29,535 nt of DNA from Aalborgiella sp043769295 (GTDB lineage: Bacteria > Pseudomonadota > Gammaproteobacteria > Burkholderiales > Burkholderiaceae_C). The position numbers and the translations under genes were made by a program. Location of the stretch: assembly GCA_043769295.1 (NCBI GenBank), contig JAYVJL010000073.1:1-29535 (forward strand). Reading direction: 5' to 3'. The notes below the pieces were generated by a model. That model did not search any database, was not told the origin of the DNA, and worked only from the letters and a program-made list of their open reading frames with translations. Numbering within the stretch: position 1 is the stretch's first letter; every line of letters begins with the position of its first letter. Below are positions 16,174 to 23,413 of this stretch, in pieces.

Positions 16174-16253
16174 ATGCGTATAGAACGAGTACGTTATCCA
16201 TGCTTTAAGTTGTTGAATTATCAGACATTTTTATAAAACCAAGGAGACAGTCC

Positions 16254-17270
16254 ATGAATCAATCCCCTCAATCCCTTCAAACGCATTCTCAAACCCTCAT
16301 CAAACGCCGCTCGGTCTTGCAGGCCGCGTTGCTCACCGCTTTACCTTTCAGCGGTATTGGCTATGCGCAGTCTGCCTGGCCGGTCAAGCCGGTCACCATG
16401 GTCGTACCTTTTCCCGCTGGCGGTGGTACAGACGCGTTTGCACGGCCGCTGTCGGGCCAGTTTTCCAAACTCGTGGGTAAACAACTGGTTATCGACAACC
16501 GGGGCGGGGCGGGCGGCACCTTGGGAGCCAGCATCGCCGCCAAGGCCCAGCCAGACGGCTACACCCTGTTCATGGGCGCGGTGCACCACGCCATTGCGCC
16601 CAGCATGTACCCCAAACTGGATTACGACATTGAAAAAGACTTCATCCCGCTGATGCTGCTGGCCAACGTGCCACAGGTGCTGGTGGTCAACCCGAAAAAA
16701 TTCCCAGGCGACTACAAAGCTTTCATGGCGCAGGTGCGTGCCAATCCGGGCAAGTTCAACTACGGCTCCGCTGGTGGCGGCACCTCGCACCATCTGGCGG
16801 GCGAGCTGTTCAAGCAGCAAAGCAAAACCTTCATCACCCACATTCCTTACCGTGGCGCAGGTCCGGCGCTGCAGGACTTGATGGCCGGCAATGTGGACAT
16901 GATGTTTGATGGTCTGGGTTCATCTGCCAACCACATCAAGGGCGGTCGCATCAAGGCGCTGATGGTGTCTGGTTTGAAACGCAACCCCGCCTTCCCCGAT
17001 GTGCCCTGCGCAGGCGAACTGGGTTTGCCGGACTACACTGTCACCACCTGGTACGGCTTGTGGGCACCCAAAGGGACACCAGCGGACGTGCAGGCACGCA
17101 TTGTGGAAGAATTCAAGAAGGCGGGCAACACCGACGAAGCCAAGCTGGCATGGGCAAACAACGGCGCGGAGTTTGGCACACAAACCCCGGCGCAGTTTGG
17201 CGCTTTTGTGAGCGCCGAGGTGAAACGCTGGGCGGCGGTTGTCAAAGCGTCTGGAGCCAAGTTGGATTGA
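16254..17270 (+). CDS. Bug-family tripartite tricarboxylate transporter binding protein
   Basis: Periplasmic solute-binding protein of the Bug/TctC family, 338 residues. The signal peptide contains KRRSVLQAALLTALPFSG and ends near residue 40 (GYAQSA); its twin arginine resembles a Tat signal. Family motifs are WPVKPVTMVVPFPAGGGTDA, VIDNRGGAGGTLGA, AKAQPDGYTLF, NYGSAGGGTSHHLAGELF and HIPYRGAGPALQDLMAG. An AAGGAGA ribosome site lies eight bases before the ATG. It stands between the decarboxylase and the hydratase-like gene, where other mat operons have the carrier MatC. Malonate or another dicarboxylate as ligand is inferred. No TctA or TctB membrane partner is in the window. Confidence 0.92.
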   Translation: MNQSPQSLQTHSQTLIKRRSVLQAALLTALPFSGIGYAQSAWPVKPVTMVVPFPAGGGTDAFARPLSGQFSKLVGKQLVIDNRGGAGGTLGASIAAKAQPDGYTLFMGAVHHAIAPSMYPKLDYDIEKDFIPLMLLANVPQVLVVNPKKFPGDYKAFMAQVRANPGKFNYGSAGGGTSHHLAGELFKQQSKTFITHIPYRGAGPALQDLMAGNVDMMFDGLGSSANHIKGGRIKALMVSGLKRNPAFPDVPCAGELGLPDYTVTTWYGLWAPKGTPADVQARIVEEFKKAGNTDEAKLAWANNGAEFGTQTPAQFGAFVSAEVKRWAAVVKASGAKLD

Positions 17271-18115
17271 AGCATTTAGACAAAATACCAGCCGTGGGTG
17301 ATGTCAGTTGCAGTGTGCAGGGCGGTTTGGCTCGGGTGGTGCTGTCCAACCCCGCCAAGCTCAACGCCATGTCGCGCCACATGTGGCGGCAATTGCGCTC
17401 TGTTTTTGAGAGCATTCAAGTCAATAAAACCGCCGGCTGTGTATTGTTTTCAGGTGAAAATTGCGGTGACTTGAAGGCTTTCAGCGCGGGCGGCGACATT
17501 TCTGAATACCCCAGCTTCCGCTTCAACGAGGCCAGTTTGCGCGACTTCCATGAAATCGACGTCTGGGGTGGTTTGCAGGCCATGTTGGCTTGTGACGTGC
17601 CCATCGTCGTGCAGATCGATGGCGCTTGCATGGGCGCAGGGCTGGAAATGGCGAGTTGCTGCGATATTCGCATCGCAGGCACGTCGGCCAAGTTTGGCGC
17701 ACCCATCGCCAGGCTGGGTTTCCCCATGGCTCCGAAAGAGGCCGAAATCGTTATTCGTGCTGTCGGCGAGTTGACTGCCCGTGAAATGCTGCTGGAAGCC
17801 GCCGTGCTGGATGCTCCGACCATGCTACAACGTGGCTTTTTGAACCGTGTTGTTGCAGACGCCGATGTTGCCAGCGCTGCCATGCAGTCTGTGAATCGCA
17901 TCTTGGCACTTGCCCCGCAGGCCGCCCAACTCAATAAACAGACGTTTAGAGGATTAAATAAGCCTATAGCCGGCGTATTTATTGACGATTCAGCTATTAA
18001 TTCGATAGTAGATGTGGCGCATGAAAATCCCTATGCCTATGCCGAAAGTGAGGAGCATCAAGAGGGCATCAGCGCCTTTATTGGTAAACGTAAACCTGTT
18101 TGGACACAGGATTAA
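17267..18115 (+). CDS. Enoyl-CoA hydratase/isomerase-like protein
   Basis: Crotonase-superfamily protein of 282 residues from a TTG start at 17267 that overlaps the preceding stop (TTGA). A GTG at 17294 is the alternative. The oxyanion motifs are FSAGGDISEY (72-81) and IDGACMGAGLEMAS (117-130). Glu127 occupies the first catalytic acid position (rat hydratase Glu144), but the second acid (Glu164) is not seen in APIARLGFPMAP, so classic hydratase activity is doubtful. Residues 234-248 (IAGVFIDDSAINSIV) are an in-frame copy of the palindromic repeat, placed between the core and the C-terminal YAYAESEEHQEGISAFIGKR tail. Its position between binding protein and malonyl-CoA synthetase suggests a part in dicarboxyl-CoA metabolism; the substrate is unknown. 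Confidence 0.86.
   Translation: MKHLDKIPAVGDVSCSVQGGLARVVLSNPAKLNAMSRHMWRQLRSVFESIQVNKTAGCVLFSGENCGDLKAFSAGGDISEYPSFRFNEASLRDFHEIDVWGGLQAMLACDVPIVVQIDGACMGAGLEMASCCDIRIAGTSAKFGAPIARLGFPMAPKEAEIVIRAVGELTAREMLLEAAVLDAPTMLQRGFLNRVVADADVASAAMQSVNRILALAPQAAQLNKQTFRGLNKPIAGVFIDDSAINSIVDVAHENPYAYAESEEHQEGISAFIGKRKPVWTQD
17962..18010 (+). repeat. Palindromic element copy R4, inside the hydratase-like gene
   Basis: GCCTATAGCCGGCGTATTTA continues to TTGACGATTCA and GCTAT-N7-ATAG (17993-18008). It is translated as IAGVFIDDSAINSIV. The base match to intergenic copies is close. The stop-containing triplet of intergenic copies reads GAT here. Confidence 0.82.
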
Positions 18116-18143
18116 GTTGAGATGACTTTTTAGCCCAAATCTT

Positions 18144-18207
18144 GTCATTCCCGCGAAGGCGGGAATCCATGATGCCGCTTGTGGATTCCCGCCTTCGCGG
18201 GAATGAC
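18144..18207. repeat. Perfect 26-bp inverted repeat, dRS3-like
   Basis: The left arm (18144-18169) and right arm (18182-18207) are exact reverse complements around a 12-base loop. Each arm contains ATTCCC-N8-GGGAAT, the pattern of the dRS3 repeat of Neisseria. Similar units occur in many betaproteobacteria. It lies between the hydratase-like gene and malonyl-CoA synthetase and would form a very stable hairpin in the operon mRNA. Confidence 0.85.
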
Positions 18208-18244
18208 GGATTAATAGAATTGCTTTTAAATAGAAATAATCACC

Positions 18245-19801
18245 ATGAACCACAACCTCTTCAGCGCCTTGCGCGCGGCATTCCCCAAAGACCTGGACGC
18301 TGTGGCCGTCGAATCTGTCATCAGTGCAGATAACAGCCTCAATTACAGCTGGCGCGATATCGACCGCGCCACCGCCATGATGGCCAACTTGTTGGCATCA
18401 TTGGATTTACCCAAAGGCGCGCGGGTGGCCGTGCAGGTTGAAAAGTCCGTCGAAGCCATGGTGTTGTATCTGGCAACTTTGCGTGCCGGTTACGTGTTTT
18501 TGCCGCTCAATACCGCCTACCAAAGCGCCGAAATCGAGTATTTCATCGGCAACGCCGAGCCGTCCGTCGTCGTCTGCAGCCCGGCCAACTTCGGCTGGGT
18601 CAGCAAAATCGCTTTCAAAGCAGGGACGCAAAACGTCTTCACGTTGGGGGATGACCGCACCGGCTCATTGTTGGACCGTGCCGCCCACTGCAGCGACCAG
18701 CACACCCCCGCCGTCTGCCAAGCCGACGATCTGGCCGCCATTTTGTACACCAGTGGCACCACCGGACGCAGCAAGGGCGCGATGCTGTCGCACAACAACC
18801 TGCTCTCCAACGCGCAGGTGTTGAAGGATTACTGGGGTTGGCAGCCGAATGATGTGCTCATCCATGCCTTGCCCATCTTCCACGTCCACGGCCTGTTTGT
18901 GGCGTTGCATGGTGCGTTGCTCAACGGCAGCAAGATGATCTGGCTGTCCAAATTCGACCCCAAAATCGTGGTGCAAAAATTGCCCGAGGCGACCGTGTTC
19001 ATGGGTGTGCCTACGCTGTACGTGAGATTGTTGGCTGAGGCTGGCCTTACAAAAAATGCGGTGCGCAACATGCGCCTCTTCGTCGCCGGCTCCGCACCGC
19101 TGCTGCTGGAAACCTTCAACACCTGGCAAGAGCGCACCGGCCACACCATTTTGGAGCGCTACGGCATGTCTGAGACGGCGATGTTGACCTCGAACCCCTA
19201 CGCTGCCAAAGATGGCGATCGCCGTGGTGGCACCGTCGGTTTCCCGCTGCCCGGCGTGAAACTGCGTGTGAGAGATGAAGAGGTAAGCTACGAAGACGCA
19301 AAACCTGTTGATTTTCCCGTCGGTGAGATCGGTGGCATCCAGGTCCAGGGCCCCAACATCTTCAAAGGTTACTGGCGCATGCCCGAGAAAACGGCGGAAG
19401 AATTCACCTCAGACGGCTACTTCAAAACCGGCGACGTCGGTAAAATCGACGAGCGTGGCTACGTCACCATCGTTGGCCGCAGCAAAGACCTCATCATCAG
19501 CGGCGGCTACAACGTCTACCCGGCAGAGATTGAGGGCTATATCAACGACATGGCAGGCGTCGCAGAGAGCGCCCTCATCGGCGTGCCGCATCCTGACTTT
19601 GGTGAAGTGGGCGTGGCGGTGCTGATTTTGAAACCGGGCGCGGCGCTAGCGCCAGAAGCGGTTTTGGCTGACTTGAAAGCCAAACTGGCCAATTTCAAAA
19701 TCCCCAAACGCTGCTTTGTCCTGCAAGAGCTGCCGCGTAATACGATGGGGAAAGTGCAGAAGAACCTGCTGCGGGAGCAGTATAAGGGCTTGTTTGCTTA
19801 A
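18245..19801 (+). CDS. matB: Malonyl-CoA synthetase
   Basis: Ligates malonate to CoA with ATP. The 518-residue adenylate-forming enzyme has the P-loop LYTSGTTGRSKG (167-178), the ALPIFHVHGLFVALHGALLNG region, ERYGMSETAMLTSNPY, the motif GGTVGFPLPGV, the hinge IVGRSKDLIISGGYNVYP and the C-terminal lysine in PRNTMGKVQ (Lys503). The HVHGLF and MSETAMLTSNPY motifs are characteristic of MatB among acyl-CoA synthetases. It starts 129 bases after the hydratase-like gene, beyond the dRS3-like hairpin. No strong ribosome site is visible. With the decarboxylase it would convert malonate to acetyl-CoA. An AT-rich palindromic copy with a T-run follows the stop. Confidence 0.94.
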   Translation: MNHNLFSALRAAFPKDLDAVAVESVISADNSLNYSWRDIDRATAMMANLLASLDLPKGARVAVQVEKSVEAMVLYLATLRAGYVFLPLNTAYQSAEIEYFIGNAEPSVVVCSPANFGWVSKIAFKAGTQNVFTLGDDRTGSLLDRAAHCSDQHTPAVCQADDLAAILYTSGTTGRSKGAMLSHNNLLSNAQVLKDYWGWQPNDVLIHALPIFHVHGLFVALHGALLNGSKMIWLSKFDPKIVVQKLPEATVFMGVPTLYVRLLAEAGLTKNAVRNMRLFVAGSAPLLLETFNTWQERTGHTILERYGMSETAMLTSNPYAAKDGDRRGGTVGFPLPGVKLRVRDEEVSYEDAKPVDFPVGEIGGIQVQGPNIFKGYWRMPEKTAEEFTSDGYFKTGDVGKIDERGYVTIVGRSKDLIISGGYNVYPAEIEGYINDMAGVAESALIGVPHPDFGEVGVAVLILKPGAALAPEAVLADLKAKLANFKIPKRCFVLQELPRNTMGKVQKNLLREQYKGLFA

Positions 19802-19803
19802 AA

Positions 19804-19852
19804 TTTGCTATGTATTTAATAGCTTTTTAGGCAATAAAAACGCCGGTTGGGT
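19804..19852 (-). repeat. Palindromic element copy R5
   Basis: Directly after the matB stop: GCTAT-N7-ATAGC (19807-19823) followed by TTTTT, then TAGGCAATAAAAACGCCGG. The short stem plus T-run could act as a weak terminator for matB. In the genic reading frame (minus strand) it has TAA. Confidence 0.82.
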
Positions 19853-20148
19853 TCTGAAATATTAGATATTCATTGCGACCGGGTGTTATTAAACGCATCA
19901 ACAGCGCGTTCGAGCAGGGCTTGTTACTGGCCATCCCCGCGCGGTTGCTTTTGGGGAGCTGGATGGGGTCATGGCAACCAGGCAGCCGAGGCGGGCAATG
20001 CAGGCATCACCGTTTGGGCACTGTCCTACGATTACAGCATGGGGCAAGCCATCGTGGCCTGCGCACCTGACCGCGTGATGCCAGATTTCAGGGCGTGACT
20101 CTGAATAGATTGCAGTCCAAGTTACAAAAACAACGGCGGGTATGAAGT
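19853..20148. other. Stretch without a recognised gene
   Basis: Between R5 and the Upp remnant I find only short open frames (for example 19847-20098 on the plus strand) that match no family I know. They may be further decayed DNA. Confidence 0.5.
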
Positions 20149-20440
20149 TCAGTCGTGCTTGGTCCCAAAAATGCGGTCGCCTGCATCGCCCAACCCCGCC
20201 ACATACAAAGGAACGGTTGGGTGGGCGGCGTGAAAGACTTTGATCCCCTCGGGCGCGGCGACCAGCGCTAGAAAACGGATGTTTTCAGCGCTTACGCCAC
20301 GCCCAATCAAGGTGTTGACCGCGCCTACGGCTGAGTAACCCGTCGCCAGCATGGGTCGCAGACGATGACAGAAAAACCAGCCTCTACCTTTTGCGCAATT
20401 GGTTTGTACTGGTTGCTCCGGGTGATGAGCGCCCACAAAG
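20149..20440 (-). pseudogene. Decayed uracil phosphoribosyltransferase, C-terminal remnant
   Basis: The minus strand encodes the Upp C-terminal region: MLATGYSAVGAVNTLI, RFLALVAAPEGIKVFHAAHP, and GLGDAGDRIFGTK before the stop. The PRPP-loop motif DPMLATG is broken: FSVIVCDP is in one frame and MLATGYS in the next, a frameshift near 20353. The segment that normally separates the HPxVPLY motif from GLGDAGD (roughly 15 residues) is deleted. No N-terminal half is recognisable. The gene product would have served pyrimidine salvage; here it is almost certainly non-functional. Confidence 0.82.
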
Positions 20441-20481
20441 GCTGAGTCGTTCTCTGTAGTGCGCCATCTGTCCCGGCCTTG

Positions 20482-21381
20482 ATGCACAATGGATGGATGG
20501 ACGCTCCTGACAACTCTTTGAGTCACCCTTTTAAGCACGGATTCATCATCCACCACCCCGGCAACTCGCCACTGGTGCTGGACTCACCCCACAGCGGCAC
20601 ACAGTACCCCGCCGACTTTGCCTATGCCTGCGACCTGGCCTTACTGCGCCGTGCGGAAGACACCCACGTCGAAAAGCTGTATGACTTTGCCTGTGCCGCT
20701 GGCGTGGCTTGGGTCGAGGCGCTTTTCCCGCGCAGCTATTTGGACGCCAACCGGAATGTGACCGAGATTGATGAGTCTATGCTGGACGCCCCGTGGCCAC
20801 AAGAAGTGGCGACCGACCCCGTGGTGTTGTCCAAAGTGCGGTTGGGCAAAGGGCTGATCTGGCGTACCACCGACGAAGCCTTGCCGCTGTATGACCGTGT
20901 GTTGACCGTGGCAGAGGCGCAGGCACGCATCAAAACCTGCTGGCAGCCCTACCACGCTGCCGTGGCAGAGGCGATCAACCAGGCCCATGCACGCCACGGT
21001 TACAGCATCCACATCAATTGCCACTCCATGCCCGCCGTCTCCACCAGCCACGCGACGGACTTTCCCGGCTTGGTGCATGCCGATTTTGTGGTCGGCAACC
21101 GCGACGACACCACCTCCAGTGCCGCCTTGGCGCAGCTGGTGGCGCAGCATTTGCGCGGCTTGGGCTATGACGTGGCCTACAACCACCCCTACAAAGGCGT
21201 AGAACTGGTGCGCCGCTATGGCAAGCCCGAACATCACCGCCACAGCATCCAGCTGGAAATCAACCGTAAACTTTATATGGATGAGCAAACTCTGGCCATG
21301 CACGCCGGTTTTGCACCGCTGCAGGCGCATTTGCGCTCTTTAGTAGGCATACTTTTAAACACAGACCCCCGCTTGCTTTGA
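20482..21381 (+). CDS. N-formylglutamate amidohydrolase family protein
   Basis: A 299-residue protein of the FGase family (HutG type), zinc-dependent hydrolases acting on N-formyl- or N-acyl-glutamate and related amides. Motifs include VLDSPHSGTQYPADF near the N terminus, DANRNVTEIDESM, HINCHSMPAVS (metal/catalytic histidines), DFVVGNRDDTT, and the C-terminal NHPYKGVELVRRYG and HSIQLEINRKLYMDE with a conserved Glu. The start is uncertain: ATG at 20482 or 20497, or a TTG at 20479, and none has a clear ribosome site. It diverges from the Upp remnant. No histidine-degradation genes are nearby, so HutG function in the hut pathway is not supported. Confidence 0.9.
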   Translation: MHNGWMDAPDNSLSHPFKHGFIIHHPGNSPLVLDSPHSGTQYPADFAYACDLALLRRAEDTHVEKLYDFACAAGVAWVEALFPRSYLDANRNVTEIDESMLDAPWPQEVATDPVVLSKVRLGKGLIWRTTDEALPLYDRVLTVAEAQARIKTCWQPYHAAVAEAINQAHARHGYSIHINCHSMPAVSTSHATDFPGLVHADFVVGNRDDTTSSAALAQLVAQHLRGLGYDVAYNHPYKGVELVRRYGKPEHHRHSIQLEINRKLYMDEQTLAMHAGFAPLQAHLRSLVGILLNTDPRLL

Positions 21382-21448
21382 ATGCTTAGGCAAGGGTAAG
21401 AAAATGACAATAAAGTGGCAATGGCACGGTACAGGAAACGGTTGAGAC

Positions 21449-22573
21449 ATGGCAGATCAAGTAGATTGCGTTGATTGCGTTGTTATAGGCGCAGGCGTGG
21501 TGGGTTTGGCTGTGGCAAGGGCATTGGCCTTGTCCTCCGCCTTTGCAGGCCGTGAGGTCATGGTTTTGGAAGCCGCCAACGCCATTGGTACGGGCACCAG
21601 TTCGCGCAACAGCGAAGTGATCCACGCCGGTATTTATTACCCACAAGGCTCGCTCAAAGCGGCGCTGTGCGTACAGGGCAAGGCGATGTTGTATGACTAT
21701 TGCGAAGAGCGCGATATCGGCTTCAAGCGCTGTGGCAAGCTAATTGTTGCGACGAATGAGGCCCAAGTTGCCCAATTGCAAGGCATTATTGCAAAAGCCG
21801 TCGCCAATGGCGTGTACGATTTAACCATGTTGACCCGTGAACAAGCCCGCGCACTGGAGCCGCAGCTGGAATGCGTCGCCGCCGTCCATTCCCCCAGCAC
21901 CGGCATTGTGGACAGCCATGCGCTGATGCTGGCGTTGCAGGGCGATCTGGAGAACGCAGGCGGTATGGTGGTGCTAAATTCAGCTGTAGCCGGCATATAT
22001 TATACAAAAGGTGCTATTCAAATAGTAGCATCGGACGGTACGGAACTGGAGGCCGGCATCGTCGTCAATGCTGCCGGTCTGCACGCACCTGGCTTGGCCA
22101 GGCGCATTCAGGGTCTGGACGCCGCGCACGTGCCGTCCGAGTTTTATTGCAAAGGCAATTATTTCACCCTGAACGGCCGCTCGCCGTTCAGCCGTTTGAT
22201 CTACCCCGTACCCGAAGCCGCCGGTCTGGGTGTGCATTTGACGCTGGATTTAGGCGGCCAAGCCAAGTTTGGCCCGGATACGCAATGGGTGGATACAGTC
22301 GAAGACCTAGTGGTTGACCCCGCCCGAAGTAACGCTTTTTACGCCGAAATACGCAAATACTGGCCGCCACTGCAAGACGGTGCATTAACAGCAGGCTACG
22401 CTGGCATTCGCCCCAAGATCAGCCCCGAACATGAAGCTGCCAAAGACTTCGTTATTCAGGGCCCCAAAGAGCATGGTTTGTCCGGGCTCGTCAATCTCTT
22501 TGGCATTGAGTCGCCCGGGTTGACCAGTTCGCTGGCGATTGGTCAGCGGGTTGCGCAGATTTTGGCGTCTTAA
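21449..22573 (+). CDS. FAD-dependent oxidoreductase, LhgO-like
   Basis: A 374-residue DAO-type flavoprotein resembling L-2-hydroxyglutarate dehydrogenase/oxidase. The N-terminal dinucleotide motif is VVIGAGVVGLAVARAL (11-26), followed by SSRNSEVIHAGIYYP (51-65), a hallmark of the LhgO group. The C-terminal flavin region is YAGIRPKI ... LFGIESPGLTSSLAIG. Residues 180-194 (VAGIYYTKGAIQIVA) are encoded by a copy of the palindromic repeat in the beta-rich substrate domain. An AGGAAACGG ribosome-like stretch precedes the ATG. It follows the amidohydrolase by 67 bases and may be co-transcribed. The exact 2-hydroxy acid substrate is not determined. Confidence 0.9.
   Translation: MADQVDCVDCVVIGAGVVGLAVARALALSSAFAGREVMVLEAANAIGTGTSSRNSEVIHAGIYYPQGSLKAALCVQGKAMLYDYCEERDIGFKRCGKLIVATNEAQVAQLQGIIAKAVANGVYDLTMLTREQARALEPQLECVAAVHSPSTGIVDSHALMLALQGDLENAGGMVVLNSAVAGIYYTKGAIQIVASDGTELEAGIVVNAAGLHAPGLARRIQGLDAAHVPSEFYCKGNYFTLNGRSPFSRLIYPVPEAAGLGVHLTLDLGGQAKFGPDTQWVDTVEDLVVDPARSNAFYAEIRKYWPPLQDGALTAGYAGIRPKISPEHEAAKDFVIQGPKEHGLSGLVNLFGIESPGLTSSLAIGQRVAQILAS
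21982..22030 (+). repeat. Palindromic element copy R6, inside the LhgO-like gene
   Basis: GCTGTAGCCGGCATATATTA, then GCTAT-N4-ATAG (22013-22025). It is translated as VAGIYYTKGAIQIVA and is one codon shorter than R3 and R4. It is the most diverged copy but keeps both landmarks in the same order and frame. Confidence 0.68.
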
Positions 22574-22585
22574 ATTCGCAGATTA

Positions 22586-23017
22586 TTAGCTAGACACATC
22601 TTCCACATAAGGCTTTGTTCCGTAATAGGTGTGGATGCCCTGTGCCCATTCTGGGTTTGCCATGTCTGGCCATTTGTCTTTGTCAAAGCCAGGAGCATCA
22701 GCCAAGCGGTTTTTGTCGAGATTCATGGTGAAACGTCTATTCACCGTGTCCAAGGTCAATGCGCTCCAGGGTACGGCAAACAGCTTTTCACCCAAGCCTA
22801 AAAACCCGCCAAATGACAGGACCGCATAGCTGACGCGGCCATTGCGCATGTCCAGCATGTATTCCTTGATATCGCCCAGCTTTTCTTCGCTTTGGTTGTA
22901 GACGTCATTGCCCGTCAGAGTGTTGGCACCCATCAGCGCTGGGCCGGGACCGTGTTTGGTATCCGAGTTGTCACCGATTTTGTACATGCCATAGGTGTCG
23001 CGTTCAATGTAGTTCAT
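22586..23017 (-). CDS. PRC-barrel domain protein
   Basis: A 143-residue soluble protein with one PRC-barrel domain. The centre reads LTGNDVYNQSEEKLGDIKEYMLDMRNGRVSYAVLSFGGFLGLGEKLFAVPW, typical of the stand-alone PRC-barrel proteins linked to stress and envelope functions in proteobacteria. The C-terminal tail is specific (NPEWAQGIHTYYGTKPYVEDVSS). The ATG at 23017 was chosen because GGA lies just upstream; an in-frame ATG at 23065 would add 16 residues without motif support. Its function is unknown. The 19-residue membrane peptide and the AI-2E transporter are neighbours. Confidence 0.88.
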   Translation of the reverse strand: MNYIERDTYGMYKIGDNSDTKHGPGPALMGANTLTGNDVYNQSEEKLGDIKEYMLDMRNGRVSYAVLSFGGFLGLGEKLFAVPWSALTLDTVNRRFTMNLDKNRLADAPGFDKDKWPDMANPEWAQGIHTYYGTKPYVEDVSS

Positions 23018-23290
23018 ATAAATTCCATTCAAAGGTTGATGGTGATGCCAAGATGGGTAAATCACTTAAGCAACCAACCACAAAGGTCAGTGCTCATCGG
23101 CAAAGATACGGAACAAGCGCCCAAGCGTCTGTGCGATAACGCACGCAGTCCTAAAAATGCTGCTGCGTAAATAGGTAGGTTAGCTGTGTACGTTAACGCA
23201 CAGATGCCAGCCAATGATGCTGGTTCAATGAACCTATTGGCGTTGACTTGACAATCCTCTTTGAGGGTGGGCGGCGCGATGGAGAAGTCT

Positions 23291-23350
23291 ATGTATATTG
23301 GTGGCGGCGCACTTTTGATCATCATCTTGCTTCTTATTTTTGTACTGTGA
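23291..23350 (+). CDS. Small hydrophobic membrane peptide (19 residues)
   Basis: The frame encodes MYIGGGALLIIILLLIFVL and stops at TGA, so it is essentially one membrane helix with a glycine-rich N terminus. GGAG (23281-23284) stands six bases before the ATG, a good ribosome site. An upstream in-frame ATG at 23279 would give 23 residues. Tiny single-helix proteins with YIGGG starts occur near stress genes in related bacteria (recollection, not searched). It lies alone in a 396-base gap between two minus-strand genes. Confidence 0.6.
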   Translation: MYIGGGALLIIILLLIFVL

Positions 23351-23413
23351 TCTTGTAAACAACAGAAAACCATCAAAAGTAAAGGCGACTCTGGGAAACC
23401 ACACCAGAGTTTT

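Noticed and set aside
16210..16237. Promoter TTGTTG-N16-TATAAA before the Bug gene
   Set aside because: Transcription would start inside the ribosome site, leaving no usable leader.
20149..20556. Intact 135-residue minus-strand gene
   Set aside because: Only its C-terminal half matches Upp; the N-terminal half is out-of-frame decay and the part beyond 20482 is antisense to the amidohydrolase gene.
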